Assembly (NCBI GenBank): GCA_019925105.1 | Contig: JAHGAU010000049.1 | Span: 21,026 to 85,025 of the forward strand | Length of the DNA stretch: 64,000 nt | Origin: Niebla homalea | Lineage: Eukaryota > Ascomycota > Lecanoromycetes > Lecanorales > Ramalinaceae | Direction of reading: 5' to 3' | In this document: in pieces, positions 33,658-45,493 of the stretch | Position numbering within the stretch: the first letter of the stretch is position 1 | Layout of the letters: each line of letters opens with the position of its first letter | Notes under the pieces: model-generated | Database searches by the model: none | What the model was told of the DNA's origin: nothing | What the model saw: the letters and a program-made list of their open reading frames with translations, nothing else | Position numbers and translations under genes: made by a program

Positions 33658-34020
33658 TGCGCCAGAGAGTTCAAATTGAGTGCGCAGTTTGCCACCTCGA
33701 TGTCGGCTTAGCTCATCCACATAAATGCAAGTGATATGAAGGGTTTGACTGTTCGTCAATTAAAGAGCTACACGAGCTGGGTTAAATACGTCGTGAGACA
33801 GTATGGTTTCTATCTTCTAGAGGAAATTTGAATAAAGTAAGGATAGCCCCTTGTACGAAAGGAGTTGGGTATGTTAACCTCTGGTTTACCTGCTGTTTGT
33901 CTGCTTATATTAATATAACTTAAATATCTACGTGATACACTTGGTTATGACTTATAACTTAATGGACTGATTACATTGCGTAGCCGGCCACATAATTTAT
34001 ACTGAGACTTACTCTTCACT

Positions 34021-34400
34021 AGAGTATTCGTGTTTAACTTACCTTTTATATTGAACGGAAGGTTAAATAACACATACAGAAAAGCAAGGCAGGAAAGCTA
34101 TGTTAATTAATGATAAATGCTGAATGCATATAGGCATGAAACATACTTTAGGATATTCATATACAACCGTAGTTTATAACTACAAGTTTAACGTTTGTTT
34201 TACATGGTCATATACGTAACATTTAAAGATCTCTACCGGGCTATTAGCCTTATAAAGTTTGCAAGTGGAATGCGTATATTTATGTAAGGCTAACTACTAA
34301 TCAATAGGCTTTAGCTACAAGAACTTTGCGGTTTTTAGGCATTAAGTACTAATTTTTTGAAATACTAAGTAATACACTTATTATACACACATTGAATATC
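34021..34400 (+). other. rnl-trnT spacer
   Basis: AT-rich sequence in which I see no gene. The 3' end of rnl may extend somewhat into it. Confidence 0.6.
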
Positions 34401-34471
34401 GCCTGGTTAGCATAAAAGTAATGTTACCGTTTTGTAATCGGTAGAAGTAAGTGCAATACTTACACTGGGCT
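34401..34471 (+). tRNA. trnT(ugu): tRNA-Thr (UGU)
   Basis: The acceptor pair is GCCTGGT/ACTGGGC. The anticodon TGT lies in TTTTGTAAT with a T-T mismatch at the top of the stem. The T arm GTAAG/CTTAC has loop TGCAATA instead of TTC. Confidence 0.87.
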
Positions 34472-34525
34472 TATAAGCAAATTATATACTTTATTTGTGG
34501 CTCCTAAACCAGCGCATAGCACTTA

Positions 34526-34597
34526 GACCCAATAGTCTAGTGGTTAAGACATCTTGTTTTCACCAAGATAGCAGGGGTTCGAACCTCCTTTGGGTTA
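34526..34597 (+). tRNA. trnE(uuc): tRNA-Glu (UUC)
   Basis: The acceptor pair is GACCCAA/TTGGGTT. The stem TCTTG/CAAGA closes loop TTTTCAC, giving UUC. Confidence 0.94.
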
Positions 34598-34651
34598 AGC
34601 TTAATTGGTTAATAAACACTCAGATAAACACTAAGTTAAACACTAAGATAT

Positions 34652-34724
34652 ATGCGGATTAATGTAATAGTAACATAATTGGCTCATGACCAGGGAATAG
34701 GGGTGCAAATCCTTTATCCGCATT
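34652..34724 (+). tRNA. trnM(cau): tRNA-Met (CAU), copy 1
   Basis: The acceptor pair is ATGCGGA/TCCGCAT. The loop CTCATGA gives CAU. The T loop starts TGC rather than TTC. Whether it is initiator, elongator or an Ile (lysidine) tRNA cannot be decided from sequence alone. Confidence 0.9.
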
Positions 34725-35134
34725 TAACCTCTAATATAGTGTAAGGCTACCGGGCGACAAACAGCCATTTTAACTTATATGTGCATACTACCACTGATAA
34801 ACACTATCGGGCAAGAAATAAACGGTTTTAACTTATGTGTGCAAATCCTTTATACGTCACCGCCGCGGTGGTAGCTAATCTCTAATATAGTGTAAGGCTA
34901 GCGGGCGAGGAATATACGTTTTTAACTTATGTTTGCATCGTACCACTAATAAACACACACAAAGACTACCGGAACCCGCGGTACCCTCGGTCACCTATGT
35001 TTCCAACAAATACCCTCCACCCGCCATGTTGAAAACAAGGGTAGGAGGGTTGCGGTGAAGGGTTGCGGGTTGGGCGATAATCAGCCATTTTAACTTGGTT
35101 ATGCATAGTGGCGCCGCGCCAACCACTAATAATA
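34725..35134 (+). repeat. spacer with degenerate repeat units
   Basis: The motif ctaatatagtgtaaggcta-cgggcga followed by ttttaactta(t)gt(g/t)tgca recurs two to three times, with a copy of the trnM 3' stretch gcaaatcctttat at about 34846. GC elements lie at about 34857-34872, 34971-35055 and 35110-35120. No gene is seen. Confidence 0.65.
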
Positions 35135-35207
35135 AAGGCCATAGCGTAATAGGTAAAGCAAACTGCTCATGACAGTTCAGATGAGTGTTCAAATCATTCT
35201 GGCCTTA
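35135..35207 (+). tRNA. trnM(cau): tRNA-Met (CAU), copy 2
   Basis: The acceptor pair is AAGGCCA/TGGCCTT. The stem AACTG/CAGTT closes loop CTCATGA, giving CAU. Confidence 0.92.
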
Positions 35208-35225
35208 GCTTATTTAATTTTGCAA

Positions 35226-35308
35226 GTCCGAATGGCGTAATTGGTAGCCGCTGCGTTTTTAAGCTACGCAGGTGTAATACCGTAGAAGTTCAAGTCTTCT
35301 TTTGGACA
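35226..35308 (+). tRNA. trnL(uaa): tRNA-Leu (UAA)
   Basis: The acceptor pair is GTCCGAA/TTTGGAC. The anticodon TAA is in loop TTTAAGC above stem TGCG/CGCA, and a long variable arm is present. Confidence 0.9.
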
Positions 35309-35361
35309 TTTATATATTAAACAGCCCACACCTCCACAGTTAATTTTTTGTAAAAAGTAAG

Positions 35362-35432
35362 GGGATATGGTTTAATTGGTAAAACGTTGATTTTGCATAT
35401 CTTTGTTTCAGGTTCAATTCCTGATATCTCCA
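35362..35432 (+). tRNA. trnA(ugc): tRNA-Ala (UGC)
   Basis: The acceptor pair is GGGGATA/TATCTCC. The loop TTTGCAT closed by GAT/ATC gives UGC. The alternative reading UUG would leave the stem unpaired, and trnQ is found elsewhere. Confidence 0.85.
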
Positions 35433-35524
35433 ATGACCCCATAGCTCCAGGGTTATAGCATACAACATATATTACACATTTTATTATAGATGTAACGGCT
35501 ACCTTAATACCTTACAACTTAATA

Positions 35525-35568
35525 AGTCCAATTGGTAGATTGCTACACTGTCCTGATATCTCCAATTA
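35525..35568 (+). pseudogene. tRNA-like fragment
   Basis: It contains a D-arm-like aagtccaattggtaga and then cctgatatctccaat, identical to the 3' end of trnA at 35420-35434. No complete cloverleaf can be drawn, so it looks like a partial tRNA duplication. Confidence 0.45.
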
Positions 35569-35570
35569 TG

Positions 35571-35644
35571 GCTCGAGAAGCTCAACTTGGTAGAGCGGTA
35601 CATTGAAGTCGTATAGGCTATAAGTTCAAATCTTATCTCGAGCA
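35571..35644 (+). tRNA. trnF(gaa): tRNA-Phe (GAA)
   Basis: The acceptor pair is GCTCGAG/CTCGAGC. The loop TTGAAGT gives GAA. The anticodon stem GTAC/GTAT has an A-C mismatch next to the loop. Confidence 0.9.
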
Positions 35645-36157
35645 AATAAAGGAAGTAAATGAAACATATAGAAAACAAACGCATATCCCTTATAGTTAAA
35701 TACACCTAATACCATTATCATGTCATGTTGCTACAACTAACTTGCCGGCTATACATTAATCAACGCTAAGCTCCTAAGATGTTGTACTAGAACCTTACTA
35801 TATAAGTCGTAGCCGCCACCCTCCGAGGGTCCGCGGCTTCACTTATAAAAACTTTGTGTATTTAACTTAGTGGTCGCCGCGACCTCTACTATTTAATTAT
35901 ATTTATGCAACGGCTATTTTCAATTAGCGCCGAATCCTTAGGATCCCACTTTACTTTCTTAATATCTAAGGCGAACCTACCTAATAAATTAATACAGAAA
36001 AACTCTTAGATAACTCCCACATAACTGTATATTGCCTTGTTCTCTAGTTGTCTCGGTTTACTTATTAAAAATGCAAGGGCAATGCTTAACAAACTCTTAG
36101 ATAACTCTTTATACTTTACTTTCTGTCGCCGGGGATATGAGGCGGTGGTAGATATAA

Positions 36158-36224
36158 GTCTTATTTTTTCATTTGCAAGGAGAAGTCGTAGACTTCTATG
36201 AAAAAAAAAGAAAAGTGTGTTATA
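36158..36224 (+). repeat. AT-rich hairpin repeat, copy 1
   Basis: A poly-T/poly-A outer stem surrounds an inner agaagtc-gta-gacttct hairpin and ends in gaaaagtgtgttatat. A nearly identical direct copy is at 41505-41572, and inverted relatives are at 49143-49202 and 50407-50470. Confidence 0.8.
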
Positions 36225-39034
36225 TTGCTTTATCTATAATACATACAACTAGGACTTAACTATACATTACTTGTGTTTATAGGCATTATCTAAATAATAC
36301 ATACAGTAGGACTTAGCTATACATTACTTTATCTTTATAGGCAATAAGTACAATGTACCCGCGGCGGGTGGGCAATAAATACATAGGCAATCCTTATACT
36401 TTATAGCTCTACACTTAACTATGTAACTCCCCACAATAGGCTATAAATACATAGGCATTTGTCTTACTATATAACACTCCACATAACTTTACACTTAAGT
36501 ATATAACTTTACACTTAAATATGAGATTTTGACTTGTTTAATTATTCATTATAGTATTCACCACTTACTATCCAATATGGGGCCCTTTCTCCTTACTAAT
36601 TGCTTTTATATACGTTAAGTAATGCATTGTCTACAAATAACTTACCGCCGCCGCGGCGATACATTAAGAAATGCTTTGTTTAGTCCTTCACTATTGTATT
36701 CACCACTTAACTATATAACTCTCCACTTAACTATCCACATTGACTATCAAGCTTTGACTTAGTTTATCCTTAGTATATGCTTTGTCTAGTGTAGTATACA
36801 AATACCTTATACTTATAAGCGTTAATAAGTGCATTCTGTACAAATACCTATATATAACCTAGTTGACAAATACCTAGTACAATACCTATATATAACCCAA
36901 TGCCGCCGCGGCAACACATAACTATCAAAAATCGGGTCCTTTACACTTAGTATATGCTTTATGTACAAATATTGGGTCCTTTATCATTAGTAAGTGCTTT
37001 ACGTACAAATACCTTGTATACGTTTAGTAGTGCAAACCCTTGTATTCTACATAATATGAGTACCCGGAACCCCGAGAACCTATGGTGTATAAATATCTTA
37101 TATACGTTACTAAGTGCTATACGTACAAATACCATGTATACCTTAACCACCGGAACCCGCGGACCCTCGGAGGGTTGCGGGTTGAGGTAGATAGAAATAT
37201 CTTATATACTTACCAAGTGCATTGCGTACAAATAGCTAATAAAAGTTAATGAATGCATACCCTCGGAGGGTTTTGTTTAACCTTGTACTATAGTATTGAC
37301 CACTTAACGCCCCATTAGCCCTTATAATACCTCAACCCTCCGAGGGTCCGCGGGTATGGTTTATCTTTATCTTAATACAGGCACTTATCCCTTGCTTTAT
37401 CTTTATCTATATCTTAATCTTAATACAGGGAAGGCGCCGCGCCTAGCCATTGCTTTGATATAAAGGGGCTTATAACACTTGCTTTTATCTTAATATAAGT
37501 GATAGGGGGGTTATTATAGCCGGCTACCTTGACCATAATGGGCTTATAGTACCATGCTTTGACCTTAATGCCTTGCTTTGACCTTAAGCGCCGCCGCGGC
37601 GAGGGTAATAAACCTAAGTAAAAGTCGTTAGTTTATAAGGTTAATGGCTACCAAGTGAGCTATAGCTATCGTTTATATAACCCAAGTTAAAGTAGTTAGT
37701 TTAGAAGGTTAATGGCTACCATAGGAGTTATAGCGATATTTTATATGGACTTAAGTATATGTCCTTAGTTTAGAAGGTAGATGTAGTTAGTTTATAAGGC
37801 CCGGCGCGGCGCCGAATAGAAACCGAGGAGGTTACAGCCACTTTTTATGTAAATAGCTCCCATAAAGGAAACCTTTAAGTTAGTATATATAAATCTGAGT
37901 ATAGCTCTTTGTTTAGTTGCCACTTATAATGTGACGGGATCCATAGAATTTAGTAAAGGATTTCAGCTCTTTCCTCTACATATTTTACTACATTACGTGT
38001 GCAATTGCCGGCTATATTATCACATAGTCTATATAATTTAGGTAAAGGATTTGGCCTCTTTCCTCCACATGTGGACGATTGATAAAGATAAAAATTGATA
38101 GGGTTTAGGCTAGGAAACATATGACTTAATACCTACACAGTATAACACTGAACTAGAAACAATAAAATACCTGGATACCTCTTTGTTTTAGTTAATATAT
38201 ATATATAAAAATCATTCGATGCAAGTATAGGGGGAATACGGGACATTTACTATATAATTATTAGCTGCCTTGTCCATGTTAGAGTTAGAGGCCGGCTAAC
38301 AATACACACGTTTATATATATGTATAAAAGAGCAGGATCCCTCTACGTTTTAGTGATTATATATAAAAATCAACCTGTGCAAGTATAGAGGTCAATTACT
38401 ATGTATTTATTAGCAATGTGCATAGCCTTAACCAAGTACTACCATGGAGCTATCTTATCAGTTGCCGCTGTGTCTTAGTGGTTATATATATATCAAAATC
38501 ATTGTGTGCAAGTATAGAGCTCAATTACTATATATTTACGAGTTGTAGGCGCCGCGCCTCCCAATGAAAATATTATTAATTATGTACTACTGTGGAGCTA
38601 TCCTATTAGTTAATAAAAGGTCTGTTTACTAAGATATCAATAATAGTTACCTTAAAGGGGCTGGTAGAACTAAGGTTTTTAAATCGTACACCCGCCGCGG
38701 GTACTGTTCAGATCTGTATTACTATGACCTTAACTCTCTTTATTTTGTCCCCTTACGCAGTACTAAGTCAAAGCCTCAATATAATTGTGTATGGATGTAA
38801 CTGTGGTACACCGAAGGGAGGGTACTATATACTTATATAAAAGATAGCATAGCTCTTTACTTTCTATTAACCCTTGCCATCTTTTGTAGAAAAGATGGCA
38901 ACTAAACGAACAGCTATACTCAGGTTTAGCTAAAAGATAGCAATAGCTCTTCAATTGCATATACTTCTTCTTGTATAAAATATGGCGTATAGCTCTTTGG
39001 TTTATATTACCCGCCGCGGGTGTAGCCTTATATA

Positions 39035-39074
39035 ACTAACTAACTAACTAACTAACTAATTAACTAACTAACTG
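39035..39074 (+). repeat. (CTAA)n microsatellite
   Basis: About ten tandem copies of the tetranucleotide ctaa with one interruption (aatt). Confidence 0.9.
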
Positions 39075-40960
39075 GTATACATAGGGTCCTGTTTATATAA
39101 ATATAGCTATAACTCTTAGGTTATCCCCACCCGCGGCGGGTATGGTTTCTATTAACCTTTTATATTCTATTAAGCAGATGGGCGTGCAGGTCCGCTGCTG
39201 CAACTATAAAATATAACGTATAGCTCCTTGGTTTCTATTCGGCGCAAGTCCAATCCCGCGCAGATCCCGGGCCTTACATATAACTAATTACTTCATGTCG
39301 TAGCGACAAGTAAAAGATAGCTATAACTCTTAGGTTATCCCCACCCGCGGCGGGTATGGTTTATATTAACCCTTGCCAACCCGCGGCGGGTTGGCAACTA
39401 AACGAACAGCTATACGGAGGTATTTAGCTAAAGATGGCTATAACTCCTTTGGTTCTCCTTTAGTTCCATATACTTCTGTAAAAGATAGCGTATAGCTCTT
39501 AGGTTCCATATTATTATTCTTCTTCTACTTCTTCTTTAAAAGATAGCGTATAGCTCTTTGCTTTCTATTAACCCATGTTGCTGTGTTGGAGATAAGATAA
39601 ATAGCCATTTTAACTTATGTTTGTTTATAGCCGGAACTTGCCTATCTGCTAACTTAATATGATAGTTAGCCCCTTATGTTTTTGGATAGTATCAACTGGT
39701 TTATTGTAAAGATATCCACCACTTTGTGGTATTCTCCTATGCCTACTGTAAAGTAAGTATAAACAGCCTCTTTCTTAGTATGATAGTTAGCCCTTTATGT
39801 GTATGTATTATTCTTCTGTGCTTTCTGTAAAGTAAGTATAAACAGCCACTTTCTGAATATTTAGCAACTAATCTAATATCAATATATCTCAAGACTAATT
39901 CGTTTAATTCTGAATCAACGGCCTAGGCCGTTGAAAGTATTAGTACCTTTCTTAGTATAGAATCTTACACCATCACCTACATAAATCTCAGTAAAGTACT
40001 TACCTAAGCTCAGGGATGTATAGATGTAAATATGTGGACTTAGGCACTTATAAATGTACGGCTGATAATCAAGGTATAACACTTAGAGTTTTGCTTATAA
40101 ATATATATATAAATGCACTAGCCGCAAAGTGCCGCGGGTTGGCTGATAATCAAAGTACAATACGTAGAGTTTTGTTAAAGCATGGCTATACCGCCCTTAG
40201 TTTAGATTGAATACTGTTATCTACCCACACTGTGGTCTATCCTTACTGTTTATAGCGGAAAACTTATTATATAGATAACTTAAAACATAAGTACAACATG
40301 CTTAATTTTGCTTCGGCGCAAGTGCCGCGCCGGTTCTAGATTCTAGAAAGGTGGTATGAAATACAAAGGCTAGCATTGAGCTAATGAACTAACGCTAATA
40401 AACGTGTATTAACTGAAAAGGAAGTTAAAACCTTATCTTATGTTATCTTATATAGAGCACTCTAACTAGTAATAGGTATACAGAAACATACAGTTGGCGC
40501 CGCGCCGCGCCAACCACTTAATAGTTACTAATAGCATAACAAATAAGTATACAGTTTCCACTTAAGAGTGGACTTGTTGCCTCCTATCCCCGAGGTGACA
40601 AGCAGCAATACAAAGAGTTAGCAACAATAATAATAATAATAGTGGTACGCTTATAACTCTGCAAGTTCAACCATTATGTTTAGCATTACTTAACGTTTTT
40701 ACATGTTACATGTCAGGACAACAATCAACAGAAATCTACGTATATCATTAATACTTTGCCACTGCAATTAGAAGTATCAGCTATATAGATATTGGCTATA
40801 AAGATAAGGATATAACTTACAAAAAAGAAAGGCTATAACCTACTACCCGCAGGTCCCGAACCCTCGGTCACCTATGTTTCCAACAAATACCCTCCACCCG
40901 CCATGTTGAAAACATAGGTGAAGGGTAAGGGTCCAAGAATAAAGCATAGTTAAAGTAAAA

Positions 40961-41046
40961 AGGGTAGTAGCAAAGCACGGTTTACTGCGGGTTTCTTAGG
41001 AGAACTTGAGCTCTAGCTCTCACCGGTTCGAATCCGGTCTTCCCTA
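40961..41046 (+). tRNA. trnL(uag): tRNA-Leu (UAG)
   Basis: The acceptor pair AGGGTAG/CTTCCCT has one T-T mismatch. The loop CTTAGGA gives UAG. A long variable arm and a strong T arm CCGG-TTCGAAT-CCGG are present. It lies isolated within the repeat-rich region. Confidence 0.88.
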
Positions 41047-41504
41047 TAACTAGCCAATTATTAAACGTTATCTTACTTTACCTGGAGCTATTGCCTTAAT
41101 AAACGTTATCTTATATTATCTATCTTATATTATTTTATCCACCACTGTGGTAATAAACCCTATATTCTCTAAAGCTAACGGCGTGGGACTTGCGCCGATT
41201 GCCTTAATATACGTTATCTAAAACAATTGTGTAAAGGAAACCCTATCATTCTTGTGGTATCATTACTTATCGCCGCGTCGGGGTACGCCTTAATTAGTGA
41301 GGGCTTATACTTATACTAAAACACCCGAGTTTAACTATAGTCGCCTTACCCTCCGAGGGTGCGGAGGCGGTTTTGTAAATTTAGCTTTCCTTAGTAGTCG
41401 ATGGTATAGCCATATCATTAATTTAATAAACGCAAAGAACCAGGAAGTAATACTAACTACTAACTACTTACTGTTGTGGTAGTGCTCCACTTTTAAGTAG
41501 AAAC

Positions 41505-41572
41505 CTTATTTTTTTCATTTGCAAGGAGAAGTCGTAGACTTCTATGAAAAAAAAAAAGAAAAGTGTGTTATA
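41505..41572 (+). repeat. AT-rich hairpin repeat, copy 2
   Basis: Direct copy of the element at 36158-36224 with two extra A residues. Confidence 0.8.
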
Positions 41573-43817
41573 TGTGTATTAGTTAAGTAATACAATAAGT
41601 ATTTGGTATGCTTTACATAATGTATATAGGCAATAGGTACATACATAGGTAGCCCTATGCTAATAACATAAAGAAAGTACTTGGGCTTAGTATTTGTTAT
41701 ATATTACTTTATCTATATAGGCAATACATACACTGATGGCACTACACTAGGTTCTATACGCATATTTATACACTAATAGTATATATGTAATAGATACAGT
41801 AGCACTTTAAACAAAGAGTAGTCGTACACTAAGAGTAGCCGTACACTAATAGTATAGGCGCCGCGCCTACAATAATAGTTTATATATTTAAGGAAGATTA
41901 AGGCAATACAGCCATATTTCTACACTAATAGTATATACATGCATTGATGGCCGTACACTAAGTTCTATACAGATGTTTTACACCACCCTACCCTCCGAGG
42001 GTGGTGGGTTGGAATACATAGGCTGGTACTTGTAATACATACGCTAGTACTTGTAAACTAATAGTATATATATATATATAAGTAAGATTAAGGGAATGCA
42101 ACCAATTGGTCTTTGTATATTAAGTATACATTGTTAATGTCGCCTCATATCCCCGAGGCGGTTAAGGGAGAACAAGGAATACATAGGCTAGCACTTGTAA
42201 ACTAGTAGCCGTACACTAATATATATATATATATAAGGAATATTAAAGAATACAGGCAATAGCCCTTTGTACGTTAACCATATATCTAGTTAAGGAACAT
42301 TAAGGTAATACTTGCATAAACATTTGTACATTAATAGTATATATTTATAAGGCCGGCTGGGTCAATACAGATAATTGGTATTTCTACATCATACCCGCAA
42401 CCCTCCGAGGGTACCGCGGGTGTGGGTATATTTTGTTAAGAAAGAACAAGGCAAATACCTAGTTATACATATATATTTGTATACTAATAGCATATATATA
42501 TAAGTTACAAAAAGGCAAGTGCATCGCGATACTTTTCTTTTATAATGCGAAATATACTTGGTAGCCGTACACTAACCGTATATATATTTAAGGAAATATA
42601 AGGCAAGTACCTAGCCATGCTTCTATTATATAATGCTAAATATCCTTCGTATAGTACCTGTAATGCATACGGCTTTGTTATAGCTAAATATCCTACGTGT
42701 TGTACCTATAATACAATAAGTATTTGTTATAGTAAATATCCGTGGTCTAATACTAAGGCTACATAGCTATTTATTATACAAAAGTTATTTGTTATACACT
42801 ACTGTTTGAACTTAGGCAATACGTACAATAGGTATTTACGTACTACCATATATATTGTGATTGTTGAATAAGGCAAGTACATTGCGCTGCTTTTCTAATA
42901 CTAAATATACTTGGCGTATAACCCCATAATACATAGCTGTTTGTTATATAAAAGGTATACGTTATATAATAGGTATCTATACACTACTAGCATATAGTGA
43001 GACTGTTGAATAAGGCAAGTACTTGGCGCCTGTTATGTTAATATACAACGCTAGCTAGTTATATATAAGTATTTATACTCTAGGTTCTATATGGGTATTT
43101 ATACACCACCGCCACGGTGACTAGTTGAAGACAAGGGTGGCTACTATGTAAAAGACAAAGGGTAGGTTCTATATGGGTATTTCTACACTATATTCCTCGG
43201 CGCAAAGTCCCGCGCCGGGCACATATTAAAAGGAAAGGAGCGTAAGCTGGTATATATATATAAGTAAGAACAAGGCAAATACGTATATATTTATTGAAGG
43301 AAAAATAAGGCAAGTAGAAATATCTTTATTAAATAATGCTAGCTATCCTTAGAGTAGAACCTTGTTATACAATAGTATTTGTTATGCAATACACCGTGGT
43401 TCAACACCGTGGTTCTGGTTAATATTAATAAGGTAGAATAAGGCAAGTACATCGTTAATATTAATAAAGAAGAATAAGGCAAGAGCTATACCTTTCTTTA
43501 ATCAGGCTAAATCTACTTGATATTGAGTAAAACAATAGGCAAGTACACACAGTTGTGTGGAATCAGGCTAAATATACTTGATATTGAAAAAGTAATATAT
43601 CTTTATTAAATACTGCGCCGCGGCGGCGTGCTAAAGAACATAGGAGTAGAACCTTGTTATACAATAAGAAAGTATAAGGGTAGTACATGGCCATATCTTT
43701 ATATAAATAAGCTAAATATACTTGGTATTTGAGTGGGGGTCGCTGTGTCGGAGACAAGACCAACCTATAATACATATATCTTTATTAAATCATGCTAATA
43801 TACTTGGTATTTGTTCT

Positions 43818-43862
43818 ACAATTGAACCCGCGGACCCTCGGAGGGTTGCGGGTAGTGTATAC
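43818..43862 (+). repeat. 45-nt direct repeat, copy 1
   Basis: Runs from acaattgaacccg to gggtagtgtatac and contains an ACCCTCGGAGGGT inner palindrome. It is identical to 43929-43973, 111 nt downstream. Confidence 0.85.
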
Positions 43863-43928
43863 GCTAATAATTAATATTAATAAGAAAGTATAAGGCTAGA
43901 ACCTTGTTATACAATAGGTGTTTGTTAT

Positions 43929-43973
43929 ACAATTGAACCCGCGGACCCTCGGAGGGTTGCGGGTAGTGTATAC
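43929..43973 (+). repeat. 45-nt direct repeat, copy 2
   Basis: Identical to 43818-43862. The neighbouring sequence (gttatacaata, ttgttatacaat) is also related, suggesting local duplication rather than independent insertion. Confidence 0.85.
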
Positions 43974-45420
43974 AATACTGGTTAATAATGATAAGGTAGA
44001 ATAAGGCTAGTGTAAGGTGATATATTTATTTTATAATCGGCGCCGCGCCGGTACTAAAAAACATAGGGATAGAACCTTGTTATACAATAGGGACCTGTGT
44101 ATACACTGGTATATATATATAAGGTAGTATAAGCCAAGTACAAGGCCAGATCCTTATTTAATAATAGTAAATACCCTTGATGTTGAGCAAGACGGCTACG
44201 TATAGTTGGACCACTTTATATATAATAGTTGCATATGCATTATCTTTAAAATACATAGAGTAGCTCTTATAGAATAGGTATCTGTTAGGCAATGCACTAC
44301 CATCCGTGGTAAATGTATAATCTTAATATGTAAGTTAAAAGCAAGTAGAAGGCGTATGTTTTAGTAATCAACTACCACCCCTTTGGGGTTGGTATCTACT
44401 TGTGTAAATGTCTAGTGGTGCCAACTAAGTACAAGCCGTACTATTATAGCTATAAACCTTAACAACCTGTATCCTTGCCACTAGTAATACTCACCCTTTT
44501 AGACTTATGTAATCGGCGCCGCGCCGGTTAGTCTTAATTAGTTTAATGTAATTACCTCCTTGTATATAGAATGTAAGCATAGCACCTAGTAATTATATAT
44601 GGGCATTAGTATGTATCGCCGCAAAGTCCCGTAACCCGCCGCGGGTACGGCGTTTATAGATTGATAGATATCTACTTGTGTAACTATAACCTTACCAAAC
44701 ATAAGTATCTTTAATGGTAGTATGATTTACCAAGTTGTAACCTAAGTAATCTAGTAAGAATGTATATTTATAATTATGTTGTAACTCTTAGTAATCTACT
44801 TATGTAACTATAACTTAACATTATCTTTAATGGTAGTATGGCCCATAGTAAGCATAACGCTTAGTAATGATGTAAGGCTACATTGTAAATGGCTGGTCGC
44901 CGCGACCATAATAAGTATATGATGGTGGTTTAAATGGTTAGATAATATGTATTATATAATACAGCCGTGCCATAATAGAAATATAAGGTTTTCCCTTGTA
45001 AAGATACATAAGTATGTATACTTTGATAGCTACTTGTGTAAGTATAGGTACTTGTAGTATGATTTACCTAGTTAGTTATTAGTTATTTAGTTAGTAAAAT
45101 GTAGATTATCCTTAGCAACTAGTAGGATTTAACTTATAAATACATAGTTTTGTACAACACGAAGATGTGCCAATTTAGATACATGTGCCACTTAAGTGCA
45201 AGCCGTATAATAAGGTTACTCTAGAATAGCATTGATTTGATTTTGCCCCCTTCGTAAATAAGCGGTATTGACTTGTGTCGCCGCGGCGGCGGTTATGATA
45301 AATACAATATAACCTAAAGCTATCATAGTGCTTTGCAATGAGCAAAGCTCATAGTTAATTATATTTCTTATATTCGGCGCCGCGCCGTCCCTATTATACA
45401 TCTTTCCTGGTACTTTGCTA

Positions 45421-45493
45421 TATGTTGTGGACTAATCGGTAAGTCATAAATTTTTGGTATTTACTATTGAGTGTTCGAATCACTCCAACATAA
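45421..45493 (+). tRNA. trnQ(uug): tRNA-Gln (UUG)
   Basis: The acceptor pair is TATGTTG/CAACATA. The stem TAAAT/ATTTA closes loop TTTTGGT, giving UUG. The T arm is GAGTG-TTCGAAT-CACTC. Confidence 0.93.

Larger units (their letters stand above)
27430..34020 (+). rRNA. rnl: large-subunit ribosomal RNA (with four introns)
   Basis: Recognisable 23S landmarks are gtaccgtgagggaaa at about 27910, gatagctggt at 28190 continuing as tttctgcgaaacc at 28955, aagggaaacagcccaga near 29890, acttcgggataaggtg near 30719, cctaaggtagcg near 30947, gatacaacagctgtctc near 31768, the peptidyl-transferase segment from about 33630 (tagggataacagggtaat), cacctcgatgtcggct near 33690 and the sarcin-ricin loop gtacgaaagga near 33853. 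Introns are at 28200-28954, about 29193-29855, 30990-31755 and 31848-32890. The outer ends are approximate because the terminal helices are weakly conserved. trnP lies just upstream and trnT downstream. Confidence 0.93.
35645..40960 (+). other. 5.3-kb gene-free region of dispersed repeats
   Basis: No protein, rRNA or tRNA is recognised. Short units recur with drift: acgtacaaatacc near 36960-37240, taaaagatagcgtatagctctt near 38820-39560, and gttaatggctacc near 37640-37730. GC palindromes are dense (for example 35816-35837, 36645-36660, 37433-37443, 37803-37813, 38548-38558, 38690-38703, 39120-39137, 40496-40511). A 55-nt nested element at about 40860-40915 repeats that at 34984-35037. The short open frames here are not supported by any recognised family. 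Confidence 0.75.
41047..45420 (+). other. 4.4-kb gene-free region of dispersed repeats
   Basis: No gene is recognised. Phrases such as tacactaatagtatata, aaggcaagtac and ttgttatacaat recur. GC elements include 41338-41373, 41857-41867, 41985-42010, 42393-42421, 43613-43628, 44039-44049, 44515-44525, 44636-44648 and 45376-45386. A 45-nt unit with the nested element is duplicated at 43818-43862 and 43929-43973. Confidence 0.75.

Noticed and set aside
36900..37350. Palindromes at intervals, considered as a CRISPR-like array
   Set aside because: Spacing is irregular, repeats are degenerate and unequal, there is no constant direct repeat, and the context is a fungal mitochondrion.
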